Shown piece by piece: positions 25,825 through 34,513 of a DNA stretch of 64,000 nucleotides; the stretch's first letter is position 1, and every line of letters begins with the position of its first letter. The notes below the pieces were generated by a model, which was not told where the DNA came from, made no database searches, and saw only the letters and a list, made by a program, of their open reading frames with translations. Source of the DNA: Limimaricola pyoseonensis (GTDB lineage Bacteria > Pseudomonadota > Alphaproteobacteria > Rhodobacterales > Rhodobacteraceae). The stretch lies in the NCBI RefSeq assembly GCF_900102015.1, contig NZ_FNAT01000004.1, forward strand, positions 184,443 through 248,442. The letters run 5' to 3'. The position numbers and the translations under genes are program-made.

Positions 25825-26885
25825 CACCGTGCTCCGTCGGTTTGCAGATCCGCCCGGGCCGGCGCGCGGCCGAGCGCGCCGCCCAGATAGGCGGCGAGGT
25901 TGTCGGTCAGGTCGGGCGAGAGATAGCCGCCCTCCTGAATCAGCACGCTAGGCAGTCCGGCATCGGCGATCAATCGGCCCGCGTCGCGGAAGCCCTCCGT
26001 CGTCACCGCCAGCCCGCGCAGGGGGTCGTTCTCATGCGCGTCGAGCCCGAGCGAGACCACCAGCGCGCCGGGCGCGAACTCGGCGATCCGCGCCAGCCCG
26101 CGGCGGATCGCGTCGAGCCAGACGGCGTTGCCGCTGTCGCGCTCGAGCGGGATGTTGAGGTTGAAGCCCGCGCCTTCGCCGCTGCCGGTCTCGTGGTCGT
26201 AGCCCACGAAGAAGGGGTAGTAGTTCGACGGGTCGGCATGGACCGAGACGGTGAGCACGTCGGCGCGGTCGTAGAAGATGGCCTGCGTGCCGTTGCCGTG
26301 ATGCACGTCGATGTCGAGCACCGCGACCCGCTCATGCGCGCGCCTGAGCCGCCCGGCGGCGATGGCGGCGTTGTTCAGCAGGCAATGCCCGGCGGCGCTG
26401 TCGGCGTCGGAATGGTGCCCCGGCGGTCGGCAGAGCGCGTAGGCCGCGCGTTCGCCCGAAAGCACCGCCTCGGCGGCGGCCACGGCGCAGTCGGCGGCGC
26501 GGCGGGTCGCGGTCCAGCTGTGCTCGCCCATCGGGCAGGAGGCGTCGGCCATGTGCCAGCCGGCGCGCCCGACGATGCTTTGCGGGTAGCTCGCCATGGT
26601 CTTCTGCGGGTGGGTGTTGGGCACCACCTCCGCCCCGGCGCGCGGCAGCTTCTGCCATTCGGGCCAGACGGTTTCGAGAAAGCGCACGAAGTCGGGCGTG
26701 TGCACCGCCTCGAGATCGGCGCGGTCGCAGGCGGGCGGTTCCTCGGTGACGAGGCCCAGCCGCTCGAGGCCCGCGAGCAGCAGCCGGCCGCGCTCGGCGC
26801 GCTCGGCATTGCGCTCGACCCGGCCGTGGGTCAGGCGGAAATCGGGGTCGTGGCCCTCGGATTCGGGCGCGAAGAAGCATCTCAT
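25824..26885 (-). CDS. HDAC-like amidohydrolase (acetylpolyamine deacetylase type)
   Basis: 353 residues of the arginase-deacetylase fold. Zinc and catalytic residues are all visible: the paired histidines of CRPPGHHSD, the DIDVHHGNGTQ ligand motif (Asp and His), the aspartate of SLGLDAHENDP, and the QEGGYL glycine loop. The opening MRCFFAPESEGHDPDFRLTHGR is shared with bacterial acetylpolyamine amidohydrolases, which remove acetyl groups from N-acetylputrescine or N-acetylcadaverine. The start overlaps the gntR stop (ATGA), and the stop overlaps the aminotransferase start, so all three are one coupled unit. Other N-acyl amine substrates are possible. Confidence 0.88.
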   Translation of the reverse strand: MRCFFAPESEGHDPDFRLTHGRVERNAERAERGRLLLAGLERLGLVTEEPPACDRADLEAVHTPDFVRFLETVWPEWQKLPRAGAEVVPNTHPQKTMASYPQSIVGRAGWHMADASCPMGEHSWTATRRAADCAVAAAEAVLSGERAAYALCRPPGHHSDADSAAGHCLLNNAAIAAGRLRRAHERVAVLDIDVHHGNGTQAIFYDRADVLTVSVHADPSNYYPFFVGYDHETGSGEGAGFNLNIPLERDSGNAVWLDAIRRGLARIAEFAPGALVVSLGLDAHENDPLRGLAVTTEGFRDAGRLIADAGLPSVLIQEGGYLSPDLTDNLAAYLGGALGRAPARADLQTDGAR

Positions 26886-27577
26886 GCGGGGCTGTCCTCC
26901 TTCAGCTTGCGGAAGATGTCGGTGACGATCCGGCGGGCGGTGCCTATATGGTATTCGAGCGCCGCGGTCGCGGCCTCGGCGTCGTGCGCGGCGATGGCGG
27001 CGATCACCGGCTCATGCGTTTCGGCCATGCGCAGCGGGTCGTCGTAGAGCCGGCCGATCAGCATCAGGCCGAGCTGGGTCTCGTCGGCGATCTGGTCGAA
27101 GACGGTGACGAAGCGCGGGTTGCCGCTGTGCTCGCAGATCAGCCGGTGGAAGGCCATGTCGGCCTCGATCTGCGCCAGCGGATCCTCGGCCTCGGCCAGC
27201 CGGTGCATCTCGTCGATGCGGGCGCGCAGGCCGGGCAGGGCGGGCTCGGGGCCGACCGCCACCAGCCGCGCCACGGCGGCGCATTCGATGCAGATCCGCA
27301 GCTCGTAGAGGCTGTCGATCGCCTCGGCGGTCACCTCGCGCACGAAGAAGCCGCGATTGGGCTGCGACACCACGAGGCCGCGATTCTCCAGCAGCCGCGC
27401 CGCCTCGCGCACCGGGGCGCGGCTCAGGCCGAGGTCGCGGGCGATGCCGGATTCGGTCAGCCGGTCGCCGGGGCGCAGCCGGCCCTGCAGGATCGCGTCG
27501 GTGATCAGCCGCACGACGTGCTGCACCAGACCGGCGCGATCTAGCCGCTCGAACAGGGGTTTGGAACGGGTGCTCAT
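26882..27577 (-). CDS. GntR/FadR-type (FCD) transcriptional regulator
   Basis: 231 residues: an N-terminal winged helix-turn-helix (about 12-78, with GRLRPGDRLTESGIARDLGLSRAPVREAARLLENRG) and a C-terminal all-helical FCD ligand domain (metal-type residues in MAFHRLICEHSGNPRF and ALEYHIGTARRIV). It heads the amidohydrolase/aminotransferase unit and is divergent from the aldolase/ABC unit. A dyad of the GntR type is placed 30 bp upstream of its start, so it probably represses both divergent units until an inducer (the substrate amine or acid) binds. Confidence 0.91.
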   Translation of the reverse strand: MSTRSKPLFERLDRAGLVQHVVRLITDAILQGRLRPGDRLTESGIARDLGLSRAPVREAARLLENRGLVVSQPNRGFFVREVTAEAIDSLYELRICIECAAVARLVAVGPEPALPGLRARIDEMHRLAEAEDPLAQIEADMAFHRLICEHSGNPRFVTVFDQIADETQLGLMLIGRLYDDPLRMAETHEPVIAAIAAHDAEAATAALEYHIGTARRIVTDIFRKLKEDSPA

Positions 27578-27607
27578 GCGGCGACGCTAGAGACGATTTA
27601 GGCGACT

Positions 27608-27625
27608 GTCGACAATTTTGTTGAC
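27608..27625. promoter_or_regulatory. Candidate GntR operator in the divergent promoter
   Basis: GTCGACAATTTTGTTGAC is an 18-bp dyad with half-sites GTCNACAA and TTGTNGAC around a 2-bp centre. It lies between gntR and the aldolase gene in the only AT-rich part of the 106-bp gap, where both promoters must lie. Binding by the neighbouring GntR protein is inferred. Confidence 0.55.
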
Positions 27626-27683
27626 TTCGGGGCGGACCCTCCCGCACCTTGCCCCTGACGCATCGTGAAGGAGGGACCACGAC

Positions 27684-28463
27684 TTGGCCGATGGAGCACC
27701 CGCCGCCGCCGCGACCGACGAGACCGCGCTGCGCCGCGACCTCGCCGCCGCCTACCGCCTGATCGCGCTCGAGGGCATGGATGACGGCATCTACACCCAC
27801 ATCTCGGCCCGGCTGCCCGAGGGGCCGGACGGGCAGAAGCGCTTCCTGCTGAACCCCTTCGGCCTGCGCTTCGACGAGGTGACGGCCTCGAGCCTCGTCA
27901 CCGTCGACGAAAGCGGCGCGGTGATCGACGACCCCCACGGCGCGGGGGTGAACGCCGCCGGTTTCACCATCCATTCGGCCGTGCACATGGCGCGCCACGA
28001 CGCCGCCTGCGTGCTGCACACCCACACGGTGGCGGGCGTCGCGGTCTCCTCGGTCGAGGAGGGCCTCTTGCCGCTGAACCAGTGGTCGGCGCAGTTCCAC
28101 GGCCAGCTCGCCTATCACGACTACGAGGGCATCGCCCTCGATCTGGGCGAGCGGGAGCGGCTGATCGCCGATCTCGGCGCGAAGAACGTCATGATCCTGC
28201 GCAACCACGGCATGCTGACCTGCGGCCGCTCGGTGGCCGAGGCGGTGAAGCTGACGCTCAACCTCGAACGCTCCTGCCAGGCGCAGATCGGCGCGCTGGG
28301 CATGGGGCTGACGCCGCGCCCGCTCTCCGACGAGATCGCCGCGCACACCGCGGCGCAGTACCAGAAGGGCTACGACCGGATCGAGGTCGACGGCCGGCCC
28401 GACCCGGAATGGGCGGCGCTGCTGCGCCGGCTCGAGACCGCGGCCCCGGGCTACGACGCCTGA
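27684..28463 (+). CDS. Class II aldolase/adducin family protein
   Basis: A 259-residue protein of the class II aldolase (fuculose-1-phosphate aldolase/adducin head) fold. Metal ligands are the histidines of VLHTHTVAGVA and the later NHGML, and the serine-rich loop AGFTIHSAVHMARHD is typical. It begins with TTG, chosen because AAGGAGGGA (27667-27675) lies 8 bases upstream and no in-frame ATG or GTG fits the conserved N-terminus. It opens the unit containing the ABC importer, a hydroxyacid dehydrogenase and a FAD oxidase. Whether it is an aldolase, decarboxylase or epimerase cannot be decided. Confidence 0.85.
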   Translation: MADGAPAAAATDETALRRDLAAAYRLIALEGMDDGIYTHISARLPEGPDGQKRFLLNPFGLRFDEVTASSLVTVDESGAVIDDPHGAGVNAAGFTIHSAVHMARHDAACVLHTHTVAGVAVSSVEEGLLPLNQWSAQFHGQLAYHDYEGIALDLGERERLIADLGAKNVMILRNHGMLTCGRSVAEAVKLTLNLERSCQAQIGALGMGLTPRPLSDEIAAHTAAQYQKGYDRIEVDGRPDPEWAALLRRLETAAPGYDA

Positions 28464-28548
28464 GGCCGCCCGCGCAGCCGCCGACAAGAGCGGCGCGCGA
28501 CCGACAGGCCCGCAAGGGGCCGCTTCCAGAACCGACAGGGAATCCCAC

Positions 28549-30093
28549 ATGAAACACTTGCTGACGACGAGCTTTCTCGTGGCCGCCGCCACATCGGCGG
28601 CGCAGGCCCAACAGCAGGGCGGTCGCCTCGACATCGTGGTGCAGCCCGAGCCGCCGAGCCTGATGCTCGGCCTCGTGCAGAACGGCCCGACCCAGATGGT
28701 CGCGGGCCACATCTACGAGGGCCTGCTGCGCTACGACACCGAGCTGCAGCCGCAGCCGTCGCTGGCCGAGAGCTGGGAGATCAGCGAGGACGGCCTGACC
28801 TACACCTTCAACCTGCAGGACGACGTGGTCTGGCATGACGGCAGGCCGTTCTCGGCCGAGGACGTGGTCTTCTCCGCCGACACCTTCCTGCGCGAGACCC
28901 ATGCCCGGCTGCGCGTCAGCCTCGCCTATGTCGAGAGCATCACCGCGCCCGACGACAACACCGTGGTGTTCCAGCTCTCCGAGCCCTTCGGGCCCTTCAT
29001 CAACAGCTTCGAGGCCGGCACCATGCCGATCGTGCCCAAGCACATCTACGAGGGCACCGACTACGCCAACAACGAGATGAACGCGACGCCGATCGGCACC
29101 GGCCCGTTCAAGTTCGAGGAATGGGTCAAGGGCAGCCACATCCACCTGACCGCGAACGAGGACTACTACCTCGAGGGCAAGCCCTATCTCGACGAGGTGT
29201 TCTTCCGCGTCATCCCCGACGCGGCCTCGCGCGCCGTCGCCTTCGAGACCGGCGAGGTCGACGTGCTGCCCGGCGGCTCGATCGAGAACTGGGACGTGGC
29301 ACGGCTGATGGAGGAGGACGACGTCTGCTCGACCGGCAAGGGCTGGGAGTTCCTCGCGCCGCACAGCTTCATGTGGATGAACAACCGCGAGGGCCCGACC
29401 GCCGATCCGCGCTTCCGCCAGGCGGTGATGTACGCGATGGACCGCGAATTCGTGCGCGACGTGGTCTGGAACGGCTTCGGCAAGGTCGCGACCGGCCCGG
29501 TGAGCTCGCGCACCAACTTCTACACCGACGACGTCACCGACTACAGCCACGACCCCGAGAAGGCCAAGGCTCTGCTCGACGAGATGGGTTATGACGGCAC
29601 CCCGGTGCGCGTGCTGCCGCTGCCCTATGGCGAGACCTGGCAGCGCTGGGCCGAGGCGGTGAAGCAGAACCTGCAGGAAGTCGGCATCGAGGTCGAGATC
29701 GACAGCGCCGACGTCGCCGGCTGGAACCAGAAGACCAGCGAGTGGGACTACGACCTCGCCTTCACCTATCTCTACCAGTACGGCGACCCGGCGCTGGGCA
29801 CCGCGCGCAACTACATCGAGAGCCAGATCGAGAAGGGCAGCCCCTGGAACAACGTCGAGGGCTACCGCAACCCCGAGCTCGACGCCAAGTGGGCCGAGGC
29901 GGCGGTGACCTTCGACCGCGACGAGCGCCAGAAGCTCTACACCGAGATCCAGCAGGAGATCGTCGAGGACGCGCCGGTGGCGTGGCTTCTCGAGCTGGAA
30001 TTCCCGACGCTCTACGACTGCAGCGTGCAGGACCTCGTCACCACCGCCATCGGCGTGAATGACGGCCTGCGCGACACCTGGATCGAGCAGTAA
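28549..30093 (+). CDS. Dpp/Opp-type ABC transporter substrate-binding protein
   Basis: 514 residues with a Sec signal peptide (MKHLLTTSFLVAAATSAAQA) followed by an SBP_bac_5 domain: IYEGLLRYDTELQPQPSLAESW, LQDDVVWHDGRPFSAEDVVFS and ATPIGTGPFKFEEW are family-typical. The C-terminal part ends CSVQDLVTTAIGVNDGLRDTW. The family binds peptides, opines, nickel or glycosides; the catabolic genes around it suggest an N-acylated amine or opine-like compound rather than peptides. Its 3' end carries a strong hairpin before the first permease gene, which usually keeps binding-protein mRNA more abundant. Confidence 0.92.
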   Translation: MKHLLTTSFLVAAATSAAQAQQQGGRLDIVVQPEPPSLMLGLVQNGPTQMVAGHIYEGLLRYDTELQPQPSLAESWEISEDGLTYTFNLQDDVVWHDGRPFSAEDVVFSADTFLRETHARLRVSLAYVESITAPDDNTVVFQLSEPFGPFINSFEAGTMPIVPKHIYEGTDYANNEMNATPIGTGPFKFEEWVKGSHIHLTANEDYYLEGKPYLDEVFFRVIPDAASRAVAFETGEVDVLPGGSIENWDVARLMEEDDVCSTGKGWEFLAPHSFMWMNNREGPTADPRFRQAVMYAMDREFVRDVVWNGFGKVATGPVSSRTNFYTDDVTDYSHDPEKAKALLDEMGYDGTPVRVLPLPYGETWQRWAEAVKQNLQEVGIEVEIDSADVAGWNQKTSEWDYDLAFTYLYQYGDPALGTARNYIESQIEKGSPWNNVEGYRNPELDAKWAEAAVTFDRDERQKLYTEIQQEIVEDAPVAWLLELEFPTLYDCSVQDLVTTAIGVNDGLRDTWIEQ

Positions 30094-30101
30094 ACCGGAG
30101 C

Positions 30102-30129
30102 GGCCGGGGCGCCCGCGCGCGCCCCGGCC
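30102..30129 (+). other. Intraoperonic hairpin after the binding-protein gene
   Basis: GGCCGGGGCGC (30102-30112) pairs perfectly with GCGCCCCGGCC (30119-30129), loop of 6, followed by a pyrimidine tract CTTTCCCTTCCCC. It lies between the substrate-binding protein and permease genes and probably stabilises the upstream mRNA or causes partial termination. Confidence 0.65.
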
Positions 30130-30166
30130 CTTTCCCTTCCCCGACAGACAGGGAGCCCTGCCAGGC

Positions 30167-31144
30167 ATGGCCATCGCCTCCACCGTCCTCGGACGTCTCC
30201 TCAAGGCCGCGATCACGCTTCTGGCGATCGTGGTGCTGAACTTCCTGCTGATCCACGCCGCCCCCGGCGACCCGGCCGCCGTGATGGCGGGCGAGGCGGG
30301 GGCTGCGGACGAGAAGTTCATCGCCCAGCTGCGCGAACGCTTCGGCCTCGACCAGCCGCTTCACGTGCAGCTGTGGAACTACGTCTCCAACATCCTGCAG
30401 CTCGATCTCGGCTACTCCTACCGTCAGGGCGCGCCGGTGCTCGACCTGATCCTCGAACGCCTGCCCGCGACGCTGCTCCTGACGCTCACCGCCTTCGGCA
30501 TCTCGCTGCTGTTCGGCGTCGCCATGGGCGTCGCGGCCTCGGCCCGGGTCGGAAAGCTCGGCGACAGCGCGATCACCGGCGTGGCGCTCCTGTTCTACGC
30601 CACGCCGCTCTACTGGGCGGCGCTGATGGCGGTGCTGGTCTTCTCGGTCTGGCTCGGCTGGCTGCCCGGCTTCGGCTACGAGACCGTGGGCGCCGACTAC
30701 ACCGGGCTGGCGCGCGTGCTCGACATTCTCAAGCACCTGATCCTGCCGGCCGCGACGCTGGGGCTGTTCTTCATGGCGGTCTATACCCGCATGACCCGCG
30801 CCTCGATGCTCGAGGTGGCGCAGATGGACTTCGTCAAGACCGCCCGCGCCAAGGGCCTGCCCGACAAGGTCATCCGCCGCCGCCACATCCTGCGCAACGC
30901 GCTTCTGCCGGTGGTGACGCTGGCGGGCCTGCAGGCCGGGCAGCTGGTCGGCGGCGCGGTGCTGACCGAGACCGTCTTCGCCTGGCCCGGCATCGGCCGG
31001 CTGATGTTCGAAAGCCTCGAGGCGCGCGACTACAACACGCTCCTGGGCGTGTTCCTGATCTCGGCCGCCATGGTCATCCTGTTCAACATCGTCACCGATC
31101 TCGTCTATCGGCTGATCGATCCGCGCATCGGAGCGACGCGATGA
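30167..31144 (+). CDS. ABC transporter permease, DppB type
   Basis: 325 residues with six hydrophobic segments. N-terminal LLAIVVLNFLLIHAAPGDPAAV, the LRERFGLDQPLHVQLWNYVSN segment and the cytoplasmic EAA loop (MDFVKTARAKGLPDKVIRRRHILRNALLPVVT) identify the first permease of Dpp/Opp systems. The ATG at 30167 was chosen because GGGAG lies upstream and the protein family starts here. The stop overlaps the second permease start (ATGA). Confidence 0.92.
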   Translation: MAIASTVLGRLLKAAITLLAIVVLNFLLIHAAPGDPAAVMAGEAGAADEKFIAQLRERFGLDQPLHVQLWNYVSNILQLDLGYSYRQGAPVLDLILERLPATLLLTLTAFGISLLFGVAMGVAASARVGKLGDSAITGVALLFYATPLYWAALMAVLVFSVWLGWLPGFGYETVGADYTGLARVLDILKHLILPAATLGLFFMAVYTRMTRASMLEVAQMDFVKTARAKGLPDKVIRRRHILRNALLPVVTLAGLQAGQLVGGAVLTETVFAWPGIGRLMFESLEARDYNTLLGVFLISAAMVILFNIVTDLVYRLIDPRIGATR

Positions 31145-31983
31145 GCGACTTCTGGATCCGTTTTTCCCGCAACAAGGGCGCGCTTTTGGGCATCGCCATG
31201 CTCGCCGCCGTCATCCTCGTGGCGCTGGTGGCGCCGCTCATGTTCCCCAAGGGGCCGTGGCAGATGGTGCAGCGCCCCTTCCTCACTCCCTTCGCCACCG
31301 AGGGCCTGCCGCTCGGCACCGACACGCTCGGGCGCAACGTCGCCGCCGGCCTCGCCTACGGCGCGCGGGTGTCGCTCTTGGTCGGCCTCGTCTCGACGCT
31401 GGTGGCGCTGGCCATCGGCGTGCCTCTGGGCGCGGTCGCGGGCTATTACGGCGGCTGGGTCGACGAGGCGGCGATGCGCTTCACCGAGTTCTTCCAGACC
31501 ATCCCCAACTTCGCGCTGGCGATCGTGCTGGTGGCGATCATGGAGCCGACGCTGACCTCGATCACGCTGGCCATCGCCATCGTCTCGTGGCCGCCCGTCG
31601 CCCGCCTCGTGCGGGCCGAGGTGCTGAGCCTGAAGAAGCGCGAATTCGTCGATGCCGCGCAGCTTGCGGGCCTGTCGAACCGGCGCATCCTGCTGGCGCA
31701 GATCCTGCCCAACGCGATGTCGCCGATCATCGTCATGGCCTCGCTGATGGTGGCCACCGCGATCCTCTTGGAAAGCTCGCTCGCCTTCCTCGGCCTGGGC
31801 GACCCGAACATCATGTCGTGGGGCTACATGATCGGCGCCGCGCGCACCGTGATCCGCTCGGCCTGGTGGCTGAGCTTCTTCCCCGGCCTCGCCATCGTCA
31901 TCACCGTGCTGGCGCTGAACCTGATCGGCGAGGGGCTGAACGACGCGATGAACCCGCATCTCAACCGGAAGGGCCGGGCATGA
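31141..31983 (+). CDS. ABC transporter permease, DppC type
   Basis: 280 residues. The N-terminal [26 protein letters not shown], the [24 protein letters not shown] segment and the EAA loop ([32 protein letters not shown]) are standard for the second permease of Dpp/Opp importers. It is coupled on both sides: ATGA overlap with dppB-like and with the ATPase gene. It pairs with the upstream permease to form the channel. Confidence 0.93.
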   Translation: MSDFWIRFSRNKGALLGIAMLAAVILVALVAPLMFPKGPWQMVQRPFLTPFATEGLPLGTDTLGRNVAAGLAYGARVSLLVGLVSTLVALAIGVPLGAVAGYYGGWVDEAAMRFTEFFQTIPNFALAIVLVAIMEPTLTSITLAIAIVSWPPVARLVRAEVLSLKKREFVDAAQLAGLSNRRILLAQILPNAMSPIIVMASLMVATAILLESSLAFLGLGDPNIMSWGYMIGAARTVIRSAWWLSFFPGLAIVITVLALNLIGEGLNDAMNPHLNRKGRA

Positions 31984-33611
31984 GCGAGACCGTCCTGAGC
32001 ATCGAGAACCTCACCCTCGACCTGCCCAAGGGCGCCGACCGCGCCCACGCGGTGCACGACCTCAGCTTCACGCTGGCGCGCGGCGAGGTGCTCTGCGTCG
32101 TGGGCGAGAGCGGCTCGGGCAAGTCGATGACCGCCAACGCGCTGATGGGGCTCTTGCCGCCCGCGGTGAAGGTCAGCGGCGGCCGCGCCGTCTTCGGCGG
32201 CCGAGACGTGCTGTCCTTGCCCGAGCCCGAGCGCCGTGCCCTGAGGGGCGCCAGGATCGCGATGATCTTCCAGGAGCCGATGACCGCGCTGAACCCGCTC
32301 TTGCGGATCGGCGAGCAGATCGCCGAGGTGTTCGAGGCGCACAATCTGCACAGCCCGGCCGAGCGCCGCGCCCGCGCGCTGGCGCTGATCGAGGAAGTGG
32401 GCCTGCCCGACCCGCAGAAGATCATCCGCGCCTACCCGTTCCAGCTTTCTGGCGGGCAGCGGCAGCGGGCGATGATCGCCATGGCGCTGGCGCTGGAGCC
32501 CGAGATCCTGATCGCCGACGAGCCGACCACCGCGCTCGACGTCACCACGCAGGCGCAGATCCTCGACCTGATCGCAGATATCCGGCAGCGGCACGGCATG
32601 GCGGTGATGTTCATCACCCACGACTTCGGCGTGGTGGCCGAGATCGCCGACCGCGTCATCGTCATGCGCTACGGCGAGGCCGTGGAGGCGGGCCCCGCGC
32701 GCGAGGTGCTGGCCGAGCCGCGCCACGACTACACCCGCCGCTTGCTCGAGGCGATCCCGTCCAACGCCGTGCCGCGCCCCGAACGCGTCACCGCCGCGCC
32801 CGCGCTCGAGCTGCGCAACCTGCGCAAGACCTACCGCACCGGCGGCGGCTGGGGCCGCGCCGCGCGCGAGGTGACGGCGATCGACGGCATCTCTTTGTCG
32901 ATCGCAAAGGGCGAGGTGCTCGGCCTCGTGGGCGAGAGCGGTTCGGGCAAGTCGACGCTGGGCCGTGCCGTGGTGCGGCTGGTCGACCCCGACAGCGGCC
33001 AGATCCTCGTCGGCGGCGAGGACATGGCGGCCTTGTCGCCCGAAGCGCTGCGGCGCGCCCGGCGCAAGGTGCAGATGGTGTTCCAGGATCCCTACGCCTC
33101 GCTCAACCCGCGCTCGCGCATCCTGCGCTCGATCTCGGACGGCCCCGTGGCGCAGGGCGTGCCGAAGCAGAAGGCCGAGGCCCGCGCCCGCGAGCTTCTG
33201 GAGGTGGTGGGCCTCGGGGCGGATGCCGCCGACCGCTACCCGCACGAGTTCTCGGGCGGGCAGCGCCAGCGCATCGGCATCGCCCGCGCGCTGGCCATGG
33301 ACCCGGACCTGATCATCGCCGACGAGGCGGTCTCGGCGCTCGACGTCTCGATCCAGGCGCAGGTGCTCGACCTGTTACGCGACCTGCGCAAGCGGCTCGG
33401 CCTGTCGCTTCTGTTCATCACCCACGACCTGCGCGTCGCGGCGCAGCTTTGCGACCGCATCGCGGTGATGCAGAAGGGGCGGTTGGTCGAGATCGGCCCG
33501 GTGGACGAGGTGTTCCTCAATCCGCAGGACCCCTACACCCGCAGCCTGCTCGCCGCCGTGCCCGGCGCCGAATGGGCCGATGGCGGGGCGGCGCGCGCGG
33601 AGGCGGTCTAA
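31980..33611 (+). CDS. Fused double-ATPase of the Dpp-type ABC importer (DppD-DppF)
   Basis: 543 residues with two complete nucleotide-binding domains. First: Walker A GESGSGKS near 43, signature [10 protein letters not shown], Walker [13 protein letters not shown]. Second, from about 275: [12 protein letters not shown]-loop [12 protein letters not shown], signature [10 protein letters not shown], Walker [13 protein letters not shown] (Ala for Pro). Both have the H-loop THD. Fused DppD-DppF proteins occur in many alphaproteobacterial importers. It energises the two permeases upstream and overlaps the following dehydrogenase gene by one base (TAATG). Confidence 0.94.
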   Translation: MSETVLSIENLTLDLPKGADRAHAVHDLSFTLARGEVLCVVGESGSGKSMTANALMGLLPPAVKVSGGRAVFGGRDVLSLPEPERRALRGARIAMIFQEPMTALNPLLRIGEQIAEVFEAHNLHSPAERRARALALIEEVGLPDPQKIIRAYPFQLSGGQRQRAMIAMALALEPEILIADEPTTALDVTTQAQILDLIADIRQRHGMAVMFITHDFGVVAEIADRVIVMRYGEAVEAGPAREVLAEPRHDYTRRLLEAIPSNAVPRPERVTAAPALELRNLRKTYRTGGGWGRAAREVTAIDGISLSIAKGEVLGLVGESGSGKSTLGRAVVRLVDPDSGQILVGGEDMAALSPEALRRARRKVQMVFQDPYASLNPRSRILRSISDGPVAQGVPKQKAEARARELLEVVGLGADAADRYPHEFSGGQRQRIGIARALAMDPDLIIADEAVSALDVSIQAQVLDLLRDLRKRLGLSLLFITHDLRVAAQLCDRIAVMQKGRLVEIGPVDEVFLNPQDPYTRSLLAAVPGAEWADGGAARAEAV

Positions 33612-34513
33612 TGGCGGCCCCGCGCCTCGGCGTCGCGCTGTGCGACCGGCTCGACCTGATCCGGATCTTCGGGCCGCATTTCGACGCGACGCCCGACCTG
33701 CGCCTCCTGCCGCCCGACGCCGTGACCGACCCCGACGCGGTCGAGTTCGCCCTGGCCTGGCGGCCCGGTGCGGACGCCTTCCGCCCGTATCGCCACCTGC
33801 GCGGCGTCTTCTCCATCGCCGCCGGCACCGACGGCATCACCGCCTCGGCCTCGTTGCCGCCCGACGTGCCGGTGATCCGGCTGCGAGACGACGACCAGGC
33901 GCTGCAGATGGCGGGCTTCGCGGTGTTCCAGGTGCTCTGGCACCACCGCGACATGGCCGGGCTCTTGGCCGCGCAGGCCGCGCATCGCTGGAAGCGCAGG
34001 CCCGGCGGCGCGAGCCCCGCGCGGGTGCGCGTCGGCGTCATGGGCCTCGGCCACATGGGCCGGCGCATTGCCCGCGCTCTGGCCGATCTCGGCTACGACG
34101 TGGCGAGCCTTACCCGCCGCCCGCCCGCGCCCGAGCCGGGCGTGGCGCATTTCACCGACGCGGAGCGCGCCGCCTTCCTCGGCCGCTCCGACATCCTGGT
34201 CAACGTGCTGCCGATGAGTGACGAGACGAAGGGGATGCTGAACCGGACCCTGTTCGCGGCGCTGCCCGAGGGCGCGGCGCTGATCCATCTCGGCCGCGGG
34301 CCGCAGCTCGACGAGGACGACCTGCTCGCCGCGCTGGAGAGCGGACGGCTCTCGGGCGCCTCGCTCGACGTCTTCGCCGCCGAGCCCCTGCCCAAGGGGC
34401 ACCCGTTCTGGGACCACCCCCGCATCCTCGTCACCCCGCATATCGCCGGCGAACCCGAGCCGCGCGCGGTGGTGGAGAACGTGCGGCGACACCTGGTGGA
34501 GGCCGTGGCATGA
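33611..34513 (+). CDS. D-2-hydroxyacid dehydrogenase (GhrA-like)
   Basis: 300 residues. The NAD(P)-binding Rossmann motif is GVMGLGHMGRRIARALADLGYDV cut to its glycines GLGHMG; the catalytic triad positions are Arg in IHLGRGPQLDEDDL, Glu in DVFAAEPLP and His in LVTPHIAGEP. The overall length and ending match glyoxylate/hydroxypyruvate reductase A. It likely reduces or oxidises a 2-keto/2-hydroxy acid produced by the class II aldolase or the FAD oxidase of the same operon. Coupled upstream by TAATG and downstream by ATGA. Confidence 0.87.
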   Translation: MAAPRLGVALCDRLDLIRIFGPHFDATPDLRLLPPDAVTDPDAVEFALAWRPGADAFRPYRHLRGVFSIAAGTDGITASASLPPDVPVIRLRDDDQALQMAGFAVFQVLWHHRDMAGLLAAQAAHRWKRRPGGASPARVRVGVMGLGHMGRRIARALADLGYDVASLTRRPPAPEPGVAHFTDAERAAFLGRSDILVNVLPMSDETKGMLNRTLFAALPEGAALIHLGRGPQLDEDDLLAALESGRLSGASLDVFAAEPLPKGHPFWDHPRILVTPHIAGEPEPRAVVENVRRHLVEAVA

